The notes: generated from the sequence alone by a model not told the origin. DNA of 64,000 nt from Mucilaginibacter agri (GCF_009928685.1 NZ_WWEO01000036.1:35424-99423); one strand, 5' to 3'; positions 9,584 to 17,748 are shown, counted from the stretch's first letter. Made by a program: numbers and translations.

Positions 9584-10621
9584 ATGCAAGATCAGATCAA
9601 CCAATATACTGCCGATATTGAGGCTTTTAACCCTGCTAACGCAGATGAGCTGGAAGCCTTTCGGATAAAATATTTAGGTACCAAGGGACTTATTAAGGAC
9701 CTTTTTGAACAATTTAAAAGCGTTGGCCCCGAAGAAAAACGTGTGTTTGGTAAAGTGCTTAACCAGTTTAAGCAAATGGCCGAAGCTAAGTATGCAGAGC
9801 TAAAAGAAACTTTAGACGGACAACAGACAACCAATAACGGACAGCAACAAGACCTTACTTTACCAGGTAATGGTTTCGAGGTGGGTTCGCGCCACCCGCT
9901 ATCGTTGGTGCAAAGCGAGATCGTTGATATATTTAAACGTTTAGGTTTCGTTGTGGCCGAAGGCCCCGAAATTGAGGACGACTGGCACAACTTCTCAGCC
10001 CTTAACTTCCCGGATGAGCACCCGGCGCGTGATATGCAGGATACTTTCTTCATTAAAAAGAATAGTGGTAAGGATGATATCGCCTTGCGTACCCACACCT
10101 CTTCGGTACAGGTGCGTATGATGGAGAACGGTAAACCACCGTTCCGCGCACTTATGCCTGGCCGCGTTTACCGTAACGAGGCTATTTCGGCACGTGCCCA
10201 TTGCTTTTTCCACCAGATAGAGGGTTTGTACATCGACGAAAACGTTTCTTTTGCCGACCTGAAGCAAACGCTTTACCACTTCGTACAGGAACTATACGGC
10301 GAAGGTACCAAGGTACGTTTCCGCCCGTCATATTTCCCATTCACCGAGCCATCTGCAGAGATGGATATCTCTTGTACCATTTGTAAAGGTGCCGGTTGTA
10401 ACATGTGTAAACACTCGGGTTGGGTTGAGATTTTAGGCTGCGGCATGGTTGATCCTAACGTTTTGGAAAACTGCGGTATCGACAGTAAAAAATATACCGG
10501 CTTTGCCTTCGGTATGGGTGTAGAGCGTATCACCAACCTAAAATATGTGATTAAAGATCTGCGTTTATTCTCTGAGAATGATGTACGTTTCTTAAAGCAA
10601 TTTAAAACAGAAATGATATGA
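9584..10621 (+). CDS. pheS: Phenylalanine-tRNA ligase alpha subunit
   Basis: 345 residues. The N-terminal coiled-coil arm (about 1-85, including the KYLGTKGLIKDLFEQ segment) binds tRNA, and the class II catalytic core follows: motif 1 around HPLSLVQSEI, motif 2 with FRALMPGRVYRNEAISARAH, motif 3 in GFAFGMGVERI. It charges tRNA-Phe as an alpha2-beta2 enzyme with PheT; pheT is not adjacent, which is common in Bacteroidota. Its stop overlaps the start of the next gene as ATGA, so the small lipoprotein behind it is translationally coupled. Residues 88-95 form a short Gln/Asn-rich linker. Confidence 0.97.
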   Translation: MQDQINQYTADIEAFNPANADELEAFRIKYLGTKGLIKDLFEQFKSVGPEEKRVFGKVLNQFKQMAEAKYAELKETLDGQQTTNNGQQQDLTLPGNGFEVGSRHPLSLVQSEIVDIFKRLGFVVAEGPEIEDDWHNFSALNFPDEHPARDMQDTFFIKKNSGKDDIALRTHTSSVQVRMMENGKPPFRALMPGRVYRNEAISARAHCFFHQIEGLYIDENVSFADLKQTLYHFVQELYGEGTKVRFRPSYFPFTEPSAEMDISCTICKGAGCNMCKHSGWVEILGCGMVDPNVLENCGIDSKKYTGFAFGMGVERITNLKYVIKDLRLFSENDVRFLKQFKTEMI

Positions 10622-11037
10622 GGTATCGCTTAGGTATGCTGTTGATTGGCATGTTGTGTTTTGTTTCGTGCGGAAAGGATAACCAATCTACCATACCTTA
10701 CGTTGCCGTAAATTTTCAGGCGCCATTATCAGATCCCCGGTTAAGCAAGCTTAACAGCATTGGCGGTGCGGTAACGGTAAGCGGCTATGGTGTAGCAGGT
10801 TTAGTGCTATACCATAGCGCGGATGGCAGCTACCATGCCTATGACCGTTGCAGCAGCTACGAGCCCGAAAAGAAATGCGCTGTTAATATAGACGATACCG
10901 GCTTTCAGGCGGTTGATCCATGCAGTGGTTCTAAATTTTCGCTGGCCGATGGCTCGCCTGTAAAAGCTCCTGCATCACGTTCATTACGGGCGTATCTGGT
11001 ATCTGTGAATAATTTTACCATATTTGTGTCTAATTGA
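10618..11037 (+). CDS. Rieske-fold-like lipoprotein lacking the cluster ligands
   Basis: 139 residues with a lipoprotein signal (lipobox FVSC, Cys18). The C-terminal half has the rhythm of a Rieske [2Fe-2S] domain: YDRCSS at 75-80 stands where CTH is expected, DPCSGSKFSLADGSPVKAPASRSL where CPCHGSxF...G.v..GPA.rPL is expected. Of the four ligands only Cys78 is kept; both His are Ser (80, 103) and the box-2 ligand Cys is Asp100. Cys87 and Cys102 remain and could form the structural disulfide of Rieske folds. So it probably keeps the fold without the cluster. It overlaps pheS by 4 nt (ATGA) and ends 3 nt before the TetR gene. Role unknown. Confidence 0.7.
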   Translation: MRYRLGMLLIGMLCFVSCGKDNQSTIPYVAVNFQAPLSDPRLSKLNSIGGAVTVSGYGVAGLVLYHSADGSYHAYDRCSSYEPEKKCAVNIDDTGFQAVDPCSGSKFSLADGSPVKAPASRSLRAYLVSVNNFTIFVSN

Positions 11038-11040
11038 TAC

Positions 11041-11622
11041 ATGGAAGCCGATAAAATAAAAGAAAGCATTAAGCGGGCTGCGCAGGAGTTGTTCCGCAAA
11101 TTCGGTTATCACAAAACCAGCGTAAACGAAATTGCCAAGCGGGCTAAAATAGCTAAAGCCACCATTTACAAATACTTCGACAGCAAGGAGCAAATTTTGC
11201 ATGCCTTGCTGATGGACTATATTAAGGTAAGTGTGGACGAATTGATCAATAGCGACAGCCACCAAATGGATGAGGAAGCGCACCTCACCAACTTAATTCT
11301 TAAAACAAGTCGTCTATCGTACACCATTTGCAACGAGTTTATTGGCTGGGACTTTATTCGCGAATCAACCAACTCGCAGGAATTCCTCAAAAACCTCTCT
11401 AACGAACTGGAAGAATTGCTATTAAGCTCGTTTACCAAACTGAGCGGTATGCGCAAAATGGAAAGTTATCACCAGCGCCTACGCTTCCTTATTAAATGCA
11501 GCAAGAGCATTGTATTTAGCTTTGCATTTACTTCGGTTAGTGATGCCGACGTGCGTAAAAACTTTGTATCCTTCCAAAAAGAGATTCTTCCTTATTTAGT
11601 AAAAGCAGCCATTACGGTTTAA
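11041..11622 (+). CDS. TetR/AcrR family transcriptional regulator
   Basis: 193 residues. The N-terminal 60 residues are a TetR helix-turn-helix: AAQELFRKFGYHKTSVNEIAKRAKIAKATIYKYF, followed by the usual linker DSKEQILHALL. The ligand-binding part (about 65-193) has no recognisable effector signature. It starts 3 nt after the Rieske-like lipoprotein and is probably translated from the pheS mRNA, an unusual place for a repressor; its own targets are not evident. No adjacent efflux pump. Confidence 0.9.
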   Translation: MEADKIKESIKRAAQELFRKFGYHKTSVNEIAKRAKIAKATIYKYFDSKEQILHALLMDYIKVSVDELINSDSHQMDEEAHLTNLILKTSRLSYTICNEFIGWDFIRESTNSQEFLKNLSNELEELLLSSFTKLSGMRKMESYHQRLRFLIKCSKSIVFSFAFTSVSDADVRKNFVSFQKEILPYLVKAAITV

Positions 11623-11661
11623 TTTTTTCCAATCTGTTTGGATTATTAATTTGCATTCAGT

Positions 11662-11680
11662 TACTTTGTATTGCAAAGTA
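11662..11680. promoter_or_regulatory. Near-perfect 19-bp palindrome, possible operator
   Basis: TACTTTG-TATTG-CAAAGTA lies 128 nt upstream of the small membrane protein gene at 11808, in an otherwise AT-rich featureless gap. Symmetry of this size fits a dimeric regulator site. Which protein binds is unknown; the TetR regulator 40 nt upstream is one candidate. Confidence 0.4.
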
Positions 11681-11807
11681 CTTTTAAAGTATCAAATTGA
11701 AAATTCTATTACGCCGAATAACAAGTTAGATTTCAGTGTGGCCCTACCCAACGAACCTATTTAAAATTGAATCATTAATTATCAGTCATTTACAATAAAA
11801 TCACAAA

Positions 11808-12068
11808 ATGGACTTTAATTCAAAAAAGCTTTCGTTAGTGCTTTTGGGCGCTACAGCTATCGTTTGCTCCCGAACATTGTTCTTCTTTTTTAATGATCCC
11901 GAAGGCCCGAATCTTGTAGTAGTTGGAGGGATGGCAATCGCCATATATCTGCTATCCTTTGCTGCTTACGCATTTATGCCTTCCAAAATAGAGGGACTCA
12001 AAAGGTTTTCAATAGCAGTTTGTTTGCAAATATTGGCCGTTATTGTTCTCTATTTCTTTATGAAGTAG
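11808..12068 (+). CDS. Small three-helix membrane protein
   Basis: 86 residues with three hydrophobic stretches (about 9-28, 36-57, 65-85) and short charged loops (NDPEGPN, MPSKIEGLKR), so an inner-membrane protein. No family recognised. It is monocistronic: a palindrome precedes it and a strong terminator follows. Base composition is like its neighbours. Confidence 0.7.
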   Translation: MDFNSKKLSLVLLGATAIVCSRTLFFFFNDPEGPNLVVVGGMAIAIYLLSFAAYAFMPSKIEGLKRFSIAVCLQILAVIVLYFFMK

Positions 12069-12087
12069 TTTTCTATTCAGCAATGCA

Positions 12088-12115
12088 AAGCAGGCCCTGC
12101 GGGCCTGCTTTTTTT
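12088..12115 (+). terminator. Rho-independent terminator
   Basis: AAGCAGGCCC pairs with GGGCCTGCTT around a TGC loop and is followed by seven T. It ends the 11808 transcript 20 nt after its stop. Confidence 0.9.
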
Positions 12116-12190
12116 AACAAAAAATTAACACTATACCAATTTGGTTTTCGGTATAAAAATTACTATGTTAGCATAATAAATTTTTACATC

Positions 12191-12298
12191 ATGAGCCGGG
12201 AATTAAATGATTTTTCAGCACAGATTGATGAACAGTTCGACCTGTCTGACGTAGCCACCAATAGCTTCTGGGTTTTCTTTATAGCAATCTTCGCCTAG
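12191..12298 (+). CDS. Possible 35-residue peptide, weakly supported
   Basis: An ATG opens a 35-codon frame: a polar N-terminus (MSRELNDFSAQIDEQF) followed by a hydrophobic end (FWVFFIAIFA), like a short single-span membrane peptide. It sits in the 295-nt gap between a terminator and rlmD, with a TATGTTAG sequence resembling a -7 box at about 12164. The opposite strand across the same bases also reads protein-like, cysteine-rich sequence but has no start codon, so the coding strand is uncertain. Confidence 0.25.
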   Translation: MSRELNDFSAQIDEQFDLSDVATNSFWVFFIAIFA

Positions 12299-12348
12299 TT
12301 TACACTGCGGGCAACGGTTTTTACATTTAACGTTTTAAATAATTGGGT

Positions 12349-12356
12349 TAACTTTG
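12349..12356 (+). promoter_or_regulatory. -7 promoter box directly before rlmD
   Basis: TAACTTTG, an exact TAnnTTTG match, ends 7 nt before the rlmD ATG. Transcription would begin at or very near the start codon, implying a leaderless or nearly leaderless mRNA. Confidence 0.6.
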
Positions 12357-12363
12357 CAGCCTG

Positions 12364-13770
12364 ATGAATAAGACTGCGAATTATAAACTGGTAGAAAGCG
12401 TTAGTGTAATTGATATTGCCGAAGAGGGTAAAGGCGTTGGCAAAGCCGATGACCTGGTGCTTTTTATTGAGAAAGCCGTACCCGGCGATGTTGTTGATGT
12501 AGAAATTTACCGTAAAAAGAAAAACTTCGGTGAGGCCCGCATCAAGACAATCGTAACCCCTTCCGAATACCGCACCACTCCTTTCTGCGAGCACTTTGGT
12601 ACATGTGGCGGCTGCAAATGGCAACACATGACCTACCCTGCTCAACTGCAGTTTAAACAAAAAACAGTCGCCGATGCGCTTGGCCGTTTAGCCAAGCTGG
12701 ATGTTAGCGACATTATGCCCATTGTAGGCTCGCCAGAAGACAAATACTATCGTAACAAGTTAGAATATACCTTCTCAGACAAACGCTGGCTTAACGAGGG
12801 CGAGAACCGTGATAACGAAACCTTGGATATGAATGCCCTTGGTTTCCACATTCCCGGCAGGTTTGATAAGATATTGGATATTAACCATTGCTATTTACAG
12901 GCCGATCCATCGAACGAGTTGCGCCTTAGCCTGCGCGATTTTGCCAAGCAAAACAACATCAGTTTTTATAACCTCAAGAACCACGAAGGCGCATTGCGTA
13001 ACCTGGTGATCCGCACCTCGTCAACCGGTGAGTTGATGGTTATTGTGATATTTGCCTATCCAAGCGAGGAGCAGGTTAAATTGGTAATGGATTTCGTGGA
13101 GCAGGGTTTCCCGGAGATTACTTCGTTATTATATATCATCAACCAAAAGAAGAATGATACGTTCTTCGATCAGGAAGTGATCAGTTGGAAAGGTCCGCAG
13201 TATATTCACGAGGGAATGGACGAGATCAGGTTCCGTATAGGGCCTAAATCTTTTTACCAGACCAATGCCATCCAGGCCAAAAAACTATATGAGATAACCC
13301 GCGATTTTGCAGGTTTTACCGGCAGCGAACTGGTTTACGATTTATACACCGGCGCAGGCACCATTGCCAACTTTGTGGCCAAACATGTAAACAAAGTAGT
13401 TGGGGTTGAATATGTGCCTTCGGCTATTGAAGATGCCAAGATCAATTCGCAGATCAACAACATCACCAATACCGACTTTTATGCGGGTGATATGAAGGAT
13501 GTGCTGAATGCTGAATTTGTGCAAACCCACGGCAAACCAGATGTTATCATTACCGACCCACCACGCGCAGGTATGCACGCCGATGTAGTTGCCCGCCTGA
13601 TGGAGATCGAAGCCGAGAAAATTGTATACGTAAGCTGTAACCCTGCCACACAGGCACGGGATATGCTGATATTGAAAGAAAAATATGACACCATTAAAAT
13701 TCAACCGGTGGATATGTTTCCGCATACCCAGCACGTGGAGAATGTGATGTTGTTGCAGTTAAGGAAATAG
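12364..13770 (+). CDS. rlmD: 23S rRNA (uracil-C5)-methyltransferase, RlmD type
   Basis: 468 residues. An N-terminal TRAM beta-barrel (about 8-65, with GKGVGKADDLVLFI) precedes the iron-sulfur cysteines FCEHFGTCGGCKWQHM, then the central RNA-binding domain and a Rossmann SAM domain with LVYDLYTGAGTIANFVA, TDPPRAGMHADV and the catalytic Cys in VYVSCNPATQARD. It methylates a uridine of 23S rRNA (U1939 in E. coli RlmD). Bacteroidota often have a single TrmA/RumA-family enzyme with broader use, so the exact position is inferred. Monocistronic, with an unusually close promoter. Confidence 0.93.
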   Translation: MNKTANYKLVESVSVIDIAEEGKGVGKADDLVLFIEKAVPGDVVDVEIYRKKKNFGEARIKTIVTPSEYRTTPFCEHFGTCGGCKWQHMTYPAQLQFKQKTVADALGRLAKLDVSDIMPIVGSPEDKYYRNKLEYTFSDKRWLNEGENRDNETLDMNALGFHIPGRFDKILDINHCYLQADPSNELRLSLRDFAKQNNISFYNLKNHEGALRNLVIRTSSTGELMVIVIFAYPSEEQVKLVMDFVEQGFPEITSLLYIINQKKNDTFFDQEVISWKGPQYIHEGMDEIRFRIGPKSFYQTNAIQAKKLYEITRDFAGFTGSELVYDLYTGAGTIANFVAKHVNKVVGVEYVPSAIEDAKINSQINNITNTDFYAGDMKDVLNAEFVQTHGKPDVIITDPPRAGMHADVVARLMEIEAEKIVYVSCNPATQARDMLILKEKYDTIKIQPVDMFPHTQHVENVMLLQLRK

Positions 13771-13787
13771 AAGAATAGGACCGTTTT

Positions 13788-13878
13788 GTCATCCAGAGCG
13801 ACAGCGAAGGACCTTCTTCGCCCTGTGCAGCTGCTGTTCATAATGAAGAAGATTCTTCACTAACGCTCAGAACGACAA
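13788..13878. repeat. Dispersed palindromic intergenic repeat
   Basis: An imperfect inverted repeat: GTCATCCAGAGCGACAGCG...GACCTTCTTC on the left mirrors GAAGAAGATTCTTCACTAACGCTCAGAACGAC on the right. It fills the gap after rlmD and has the form of the REP-like elements common in Sphingobacteriales; it could also serve as a transcription stop. Confidence 0.6.
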
Positions 13879-13911
13879 ATATTGGTTTTAGAAATAAAAA
13901 CATTTGATCAA

Positions 13912-14301
13912 ATGGATCCGGAAGAATTATTAAACGAGGGCGCTCAGCCGAAAAAGGAAAGCCCACTTAAAAGCCTTGAGGTTGACCTGAAACTATTCAG
14001 CGAATCGATGCGCGAGGTTGCGGTAGAGATTATGGTAGAAGGACTTTCGCTATATCCCATATTTGTAGCGCACCAGCACGAAGTTAAACTTGGTGAGGAA
14101 ATTCTGAACAAAGTAGACCTGAATACCGAATGGAGCATAAACGCATCAACACTCGAAGAATTTGTTGAACGCGGTGTAATAAAAAAAGAACTAAAGCAAC
14201 GTTTTATCGATAACTACAAAAACCCCGACGACTTTATGTGCATTTTCGTAATTGTACCTGAGGGGGCTAATTTTGTATTTTTTCCATATTCAAAAGAATA
14301 A
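13912..14301 (+). CDS. Conserved hypothetical protein
   Basis: 129 residues from the ATG at 13912; the frame is open to a TTG at 13882, but that lies just beyond a repeat and adds ten residues of no clear value. No signal peptide or membrane segment. Acidic, with a central VEIMVEGLSLYPIFVAHQHEVKLG and a C-terminal MCIFVIVPEGANFVFFPY beta-rich end. It precedes a phosphoribosyltransferase gene by 26 nt and is probably in the same operon. Family not recognised. Confidence 0.75.
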   Translation: MDPEELLNEGAQPKKESPLKSLEVDLKLFSESMREVAVEIMVEGLSLYPIFVAHQHEVKLGEEILNKVDLNTEWSINASTLEEFVERGVIKKELKQRFIDNYKNPDDFMCIFVIVPEGANFVFFPYSKE

Positions 14302-14327
14302 TAGTAGTTTCGGTTATCCATAAAGAT

Positions 14328-14837
14328 ATGTCAGAAAAAAGACTGCAAATACTTGATCCAAAGCAAATACAACAGAAAATAGATCGTATTGCTTATCAGA
14401 TACTCGAAGACAATTTTGAGGAACAAGAGATCGTTATTGCGGGTATTTTACCGCAGGGCTCTAACATTGCTATCAGGCTTAAAGCCATACTGGATACCAT
14501 TGCCCCGTTTAAAAGCAAGCTCATTAACATTGAGCTGCAAAAACATATCAGCAACCTTAACTTCAAACTGGATACCCCAATTGAAGAATGTACCAACAAA
14601 GTAGTGATACTGGTTGACGACGTAATGAACAGCGGCAAAACGCTGGCTTACGGTTTCGGTGTGTTTTTAGATGTGCCGCTTAAAAAACTGCGCACCGTGG
14701 TATTGGTAGATCGCAACCACAAAAGCTTCCCGGTTACTACAGATTATTCAGGCATTGCGTTATCGACGCTATTGAACGAGCACGTTGATGTACAGCTAAC
14801 CGAAAGCGGCGAGAACGATGCGGTTTGGTTGGGATAG
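14328..14837 (+). CDS. Phosphoribosyltransferase-domain protein (PyrR-like)
   Basis: 169 residues. Type I PRTase fold: an opening IAGILPQGSNIAIRL loop and the PRPP-binding motif VVILVDDVMNSGKTL at about 92-106 with the two acidic residues DD. The length and the N-terminal LQILDPKQIQQKIDRIAYQI resemble PyrR/uracil PRTase-like proteins, but the substrate base cannot be assigned. Its 3' end overlaps the next gene by 20 nt in another frame, so the two are likely co-translated. Confidence 0.85.
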   Translation: MSEKRLQILDPKQIQQKIDRIAYQILEDNFEEQEIVIAGILPQGSNIAIRLKAILDTIAPFKSKLINIELQKHISNLNFKLDTPIEECTNKVVILVDDVMNSGKTLAYGFGVFLDVPLKKLRTVVLVDRNHKSFPVTTDYSGIALSTLLNEHVDVQLTESGENDAVWLG

Positions 14838-15567
14838 TCCTGTTAAAATATTCTTACTCTTACTGGTAAGTGGCGGCATATCATCTTGTAATACGCCTGA
14901 TACCAATCAAATTAACAAGGTTTTTCAGCCGGTGTACAATGGCAAAGCCGTGAAGGGGAAATTCCATTATGGACCGTACAATCATTTTTGCCCTTGGGGT
15001 TATTTCTTACACGACGATTCGACATTTACATTCGAAGGAAATTGCGAAGGGCGAGCTGAATCGAGTTTAGGAAACTGGCATCTTACAAAGGACAGCATTG
15101 AGGTAAGTTCTTTTGAAAAGAGCCCGACCAATATAGCTTTTCACGTTTATTGTAGTAAGTACAACAACAAAGCCGAGACAACCTTCATTATCCTGGATAA
15201 AGGGCATAAACCAATTGAAAACTTTTTAATAGAACCATTCAATAATCAACCTGGATACACCTATAAAAACGAATACGGGTTTTTATTAAACTCAGACGCT
15301 GATTTTACCCGTGATGAATTTGAAAAATTTCATACAGATAGTTCAGGCATTTTAAAAATCAAAAAGGGAATTTCAGATAGCTTAGATTTCGCTAAGTTAA
15401 ATTTATTAGCAGGTAAAAATTTCAGAATAAGAAATCATAATCTACCCGACACTATTAAACTAACAATCAATATGGATGGCCGTCCGTTTTACTATGATGC
15501 ATTAAAATATGAGGATGGCAAAAGCACATTTAAGTTTAGATATGCTAATGGCAAAATGGTCTTTTAA
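14818..15567 (+). CDS. Hypothetical lipoprotein
   Basis: 249 residues, lipobox GGISSC with Cys24, so exported and membrane-anchored. The mature part has no recognised domain; a segment FHYGPYNHFCPWGYFLHDDSTFTFEG suggests a small beta-sheet protein. It begins inside the phosphoribosyltransferase gene (20-nt overlap) and its stop overlaps the convergent aroK stop by 4 nt. Lower GC than the preceding genes. Confidence 0.75.
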   Translation: MRFGWDSPVKIFLLLLVSGGISSCNTPDTNQINKVFQPVYNGKAVKGKFHYGPYNHFCPWGYFLHDDSTFTFEGNCEGRAESSLGNWHLTKDSIEVSSFEKSPTNIAFHVYCSKYNNKAETTFIILDKGHKPIENFLIEPFNNQPGYTYKNEYGFLLNSDADFTRDEFEKFHTDSSGILKIKKGISDSLDFAKLNLLAGKNFRIRNHNLPDTIKLTINMDGRPFYYDALKYEDGKSTFKFRYANGKMVF

Positions 15568-16067
15568 CTACTAGCCAAAATCTCTTCCAACTTTTCAGCG
15601 GTAAGGCTTAGGCCGTCTGCAATAATACCAGCTTTAAGATAGTGTGTTTCGCGTTCGGCGAGTTTGTCGGCTATAAAGGCAACTAAGTCATCACCGTGCT
15701 TGCCGTGCAGTAGCGGGCGCTCTTCCTTACCATGTTCTAAACGGTTAGCGAGGGCTTTGGGTGGCATCTGGATATAGATCACCTTACCATTGGCATTCAT
15801 CCAATCCATGTGGTCGAAATAGCAAGGCAGGCCACCGCCTGTAGAGATAATAGTCTGCTCTGAAAAATCTGTGTATTTTAAAATGTTCGACTCTTCTTTG
15901 CGGAAGGCTTCTTCGCCATGGCTAACAAAATAATTAGCGATTGTTGTGCCTTCTTTTTGCTCGAAAAGCTCATCGAGATCCACAAACTTATAGCCCAGTC
16001 TGGCCGCTAACCTTCGGCCAAGGGTTGATTTACCGCAACCCATAAAACCAACTAAAAAGATCTTCAT
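15564..16067 (-). CDS. aroK: Shikimate kinase
   Basis: 167 residues, full family length. Walker A GFMGCGKST at 7-15, the shikimate-binding DLDE (around 31-34) and the FRKEES segment, and STGGGLP near 78. It phosphorylates shikimate at the 3-OH with ATP in the aromatic amino acid pathway, in the cytoplasm. Last gene of a three-gene operon; it overlaps the upstream DoxX gene by 4 nt (ATGA), so it is translationally coupled. Confidence 0.96.
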   Translation of the reverse strand: MKIFLVGFMGCGKSTLGRRLAARLGYKFVDLDELFEQKEGTTIANYFVSHGEEAFRKEESNILKYTDFSEQTIISTGGGLPCYFDHMDWMNANGKVIYIQMPPKALANRLEHGKEERPLLHGKHGDDLVAFIADKLAERETHYLKAGIIADGLSLTAEKLEEILASS

Positions 16068-17212
16068 TGCTGGCGTAAATAAGTTTTAACAACGTCGTCG
16101 TACTTGGGCAGACTGTGGTAGTGCCATTTGGCAACTACGGTTCCGCCCTTCATCAATAACACACCGGGATTAGATCTTACTATGGTTTTCAACGGAACGC
16201 CATCGGCATAATAGATCTCTGATATCAAGTGATGTTTCTTAGCGAAAGCTGTTGCATCAGCAGGTGAGTTTGAAGTTACCAATACCGTGCGAATATTATA
16301 ATTATCGGTAAGGTTAGCGGCTAATGCATTGATACGGCCAATGGCCTGCTCGTCGGTATGGCCTAAATCATAAGCTACAATGATGAGATTATAGAACGGG
16401 TTAGACAGTAACTCCTGCGTATAATTAGTACCCGAAGCATCCTGTATAGCCAGGTCGCGTATTTTGGGTTCGAAACCTTTTTTAACTAGGCGAGATTGGG
16501 GTTCACCCACCACTTCCCAGTTGCTATCTTTCCAGATACCCGATTTCATATATTCCTTATCGGTCATTACCTTGGTGGCGTTGTTTGTTTTATTTTTAAG
16601 CTGATAAGTGATCTCAAATTCATCGGGCATTGCACCCGGAGGCGTTTTCATTTCATCGGGCAGGTTAGCTCCTACCTTATAAGGCAGAAAATCTATCACC
16701 GGTAAAAAGTTATAAGTATATAAACCGAAGCCAAATGAAAACACAACTGCACCCAAAAACAGGCTGTTACCCACTGATGGACTAAATAATGGCATAATAG
16801 TGCGGCGTTTCATAAATATCACCAGCACCAAGGCCAGTAATACCATGTCTTTACTAAACGACTGCCAGGGCGTAAGCGGAATGGCATCGCCAAAGCAACC
16901 ACATGTTTGTACCACTTTAAAAAAGGCCGAGTAAAAGGTTAAAAAGCCGAAAAAGATAATCAGCAATAATAATCCCCAGGCAACCTTAACGGCATGTGTG
17001 CCGATTAACAGCGCAAAACCCAGCAGCATTTCTATAGCACATAACGTGATAGCAATAGTTAAAGCCAACGGGTTTAAAAACATCATGTGAAATACCTCGA
17101 AGTATTCCTGCAATTTATAGCTGAACCCAAGCGGGTCGTTAGCTTTAATCAGTCCCGAAAATATAAAGAGTAAACCAACGGCTATGCGGCAAAACCATAC
17201 TAATGCCTTCAT
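16064..17212 (-). CDS. DoxX/MauE-type membrane protein with thioredoxin-fold tail
   Basis: 382 residues of the BT_3928 type. Residues 1-130 hold four transmembrane helices with the DoxX start RIAVGLLFIFSGLIKANDPLGF and a MauE-like cysteine motif TCGCFGD near 108. Another membrane segment follows (about 145-170). From about 255 the sequence has a thioredoxin-like pattern (NLIIVAYDLGHT..., NPGVLLMKGGTVVAKWH with the cis-Pro loop) but no CxxC. It may pass reducing equivalents or act as a membrane redox partner. Overlaps DUF1599 gene and aroK by 4 nt each, so all three are coupled. Confidence 0.85.
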   Translation of the reverse strand: MKALVWFCRIAVGLLFIFSGLIKANDPLGFSYKLQEYFEVFHMMFLNPLALTIAITLCAIEMLLGFALLIGTHAVKVAWGLLLLIIFFGFLTFYSAFFKVVQTCGCFGDAIPLTPWQSFSKDMVLLALVLVIFMKRRTIMPLFSPSVGNSLFLGAVVFSFGFGLYTYNFLPVIDFLPYKVGANLPDEMKTPPGAMPDEFEITYQLKNKTNNATKVMTDKEYMKSGIWKDSNWEVVGEPQSRLVKKGFEPKIRDLAIQDASGTNYTQELLSNPFYNLIIVAYDLGHTDEQAIGRINALAANLTDNYNIRTVLVTSNSPADATAFAKKHHLISEIYYADGVPLKTIVRSNPGVLLMKGGTVVAKWHYHSLPKYDDVVKTYLRQQ

Positions 17213-17748
17213 TTTACATCCAGTTTAATGAGTGCAAAAACAGCATAATTCAGCATATCCTGGTAGTTAGCTGCCACCCCTTCAGAGGCTACGGTCTGGC
17301 CTTTGTTATCTTCTATTTGCTTTACACGCAATATCTTCATCAATATCAAATCTGTTAACGAGCTGATGCGCATATCACGCCATGCTTCGCCGTAATCATG
17401 GTTTTTGGCAAACATGAGGTTCTTAGTGTCCAGTACCTTAGCATCAAACATTCGTTCTACGTGCTCGGGTACAAGCTCTGTGGGTGTTTCGTTACCGCAC
17501 TCTAATTGCATCAGGGCTATAACGCAGTAATTAACAATACCAATATATTCGCCCAAAATATCATCGCCCACTTTAGATACCTTTTTTTCTTCGAGCGTAC
17601 GGATACGCTGCGCTTTAATAAATATCTGGTCGGTTATTGATGATGGTCTTAAAATACGCCATGCAGTGCCATAATCGCGGGTTTTTTTCATAAAAAGGCC
17701 CTTACATACATTAATAACTGCGTCGTACTCTGCTGCTGTATTACTCAA
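17209..17748 (-). CDS. DUF1599 domain protein (nucleotide-modification-associated domain)
   Basis: 179 residues with two copies of a ~85-residue DUF1599 repeat, each containing a K(T/N)xDYGxAWRxxR motif (KKTRDYGTAWRILRPSS near 21 and KNHDYGEAWRDMRISS near 117) and a later YxxIxNYCVIALMQLE-like helix. This all-alpha domain is found in Bacteroidota and phage proteins; its biochemical role is unproven. Start is TTG at 17748, giving the usual family N-terminus (SNTAAEYDAVI); no better ATG lies upstream. First gene of the operon with DoxX and aroK; divergent from folP. Confidence 0.85.
   Translation of the reverse strand: MSNTAAEYDAVINVCKGLFMKKTRDYGTAWRILRPSSITDQIFIKAQRIRTLEEKKVSKVGDDILGEYIGIVNYCVIALMQLECGNETPTELVPEHVERMFDAKVLDTKNLMFAKNHDYGEAWRDMRISSLTDLILMKILRVKQIEDNKGQTVASEGVAANYQDMLNYAVFALIKLDVK

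Noticed and set aside
9592..10098. 168-residue frame opposite pheS
   Set aside because: Antisense to a clear aminoacyl-tRNA synthetase; serine-rich low-complexity composition typical of a shadow frame.
12295..12660. 121-residue minus-strand frame covering the rlmD start
   Set aside because: Overlaps the conserved TRAM and iron-sulfur region of rlmD and has no recognisable signature.
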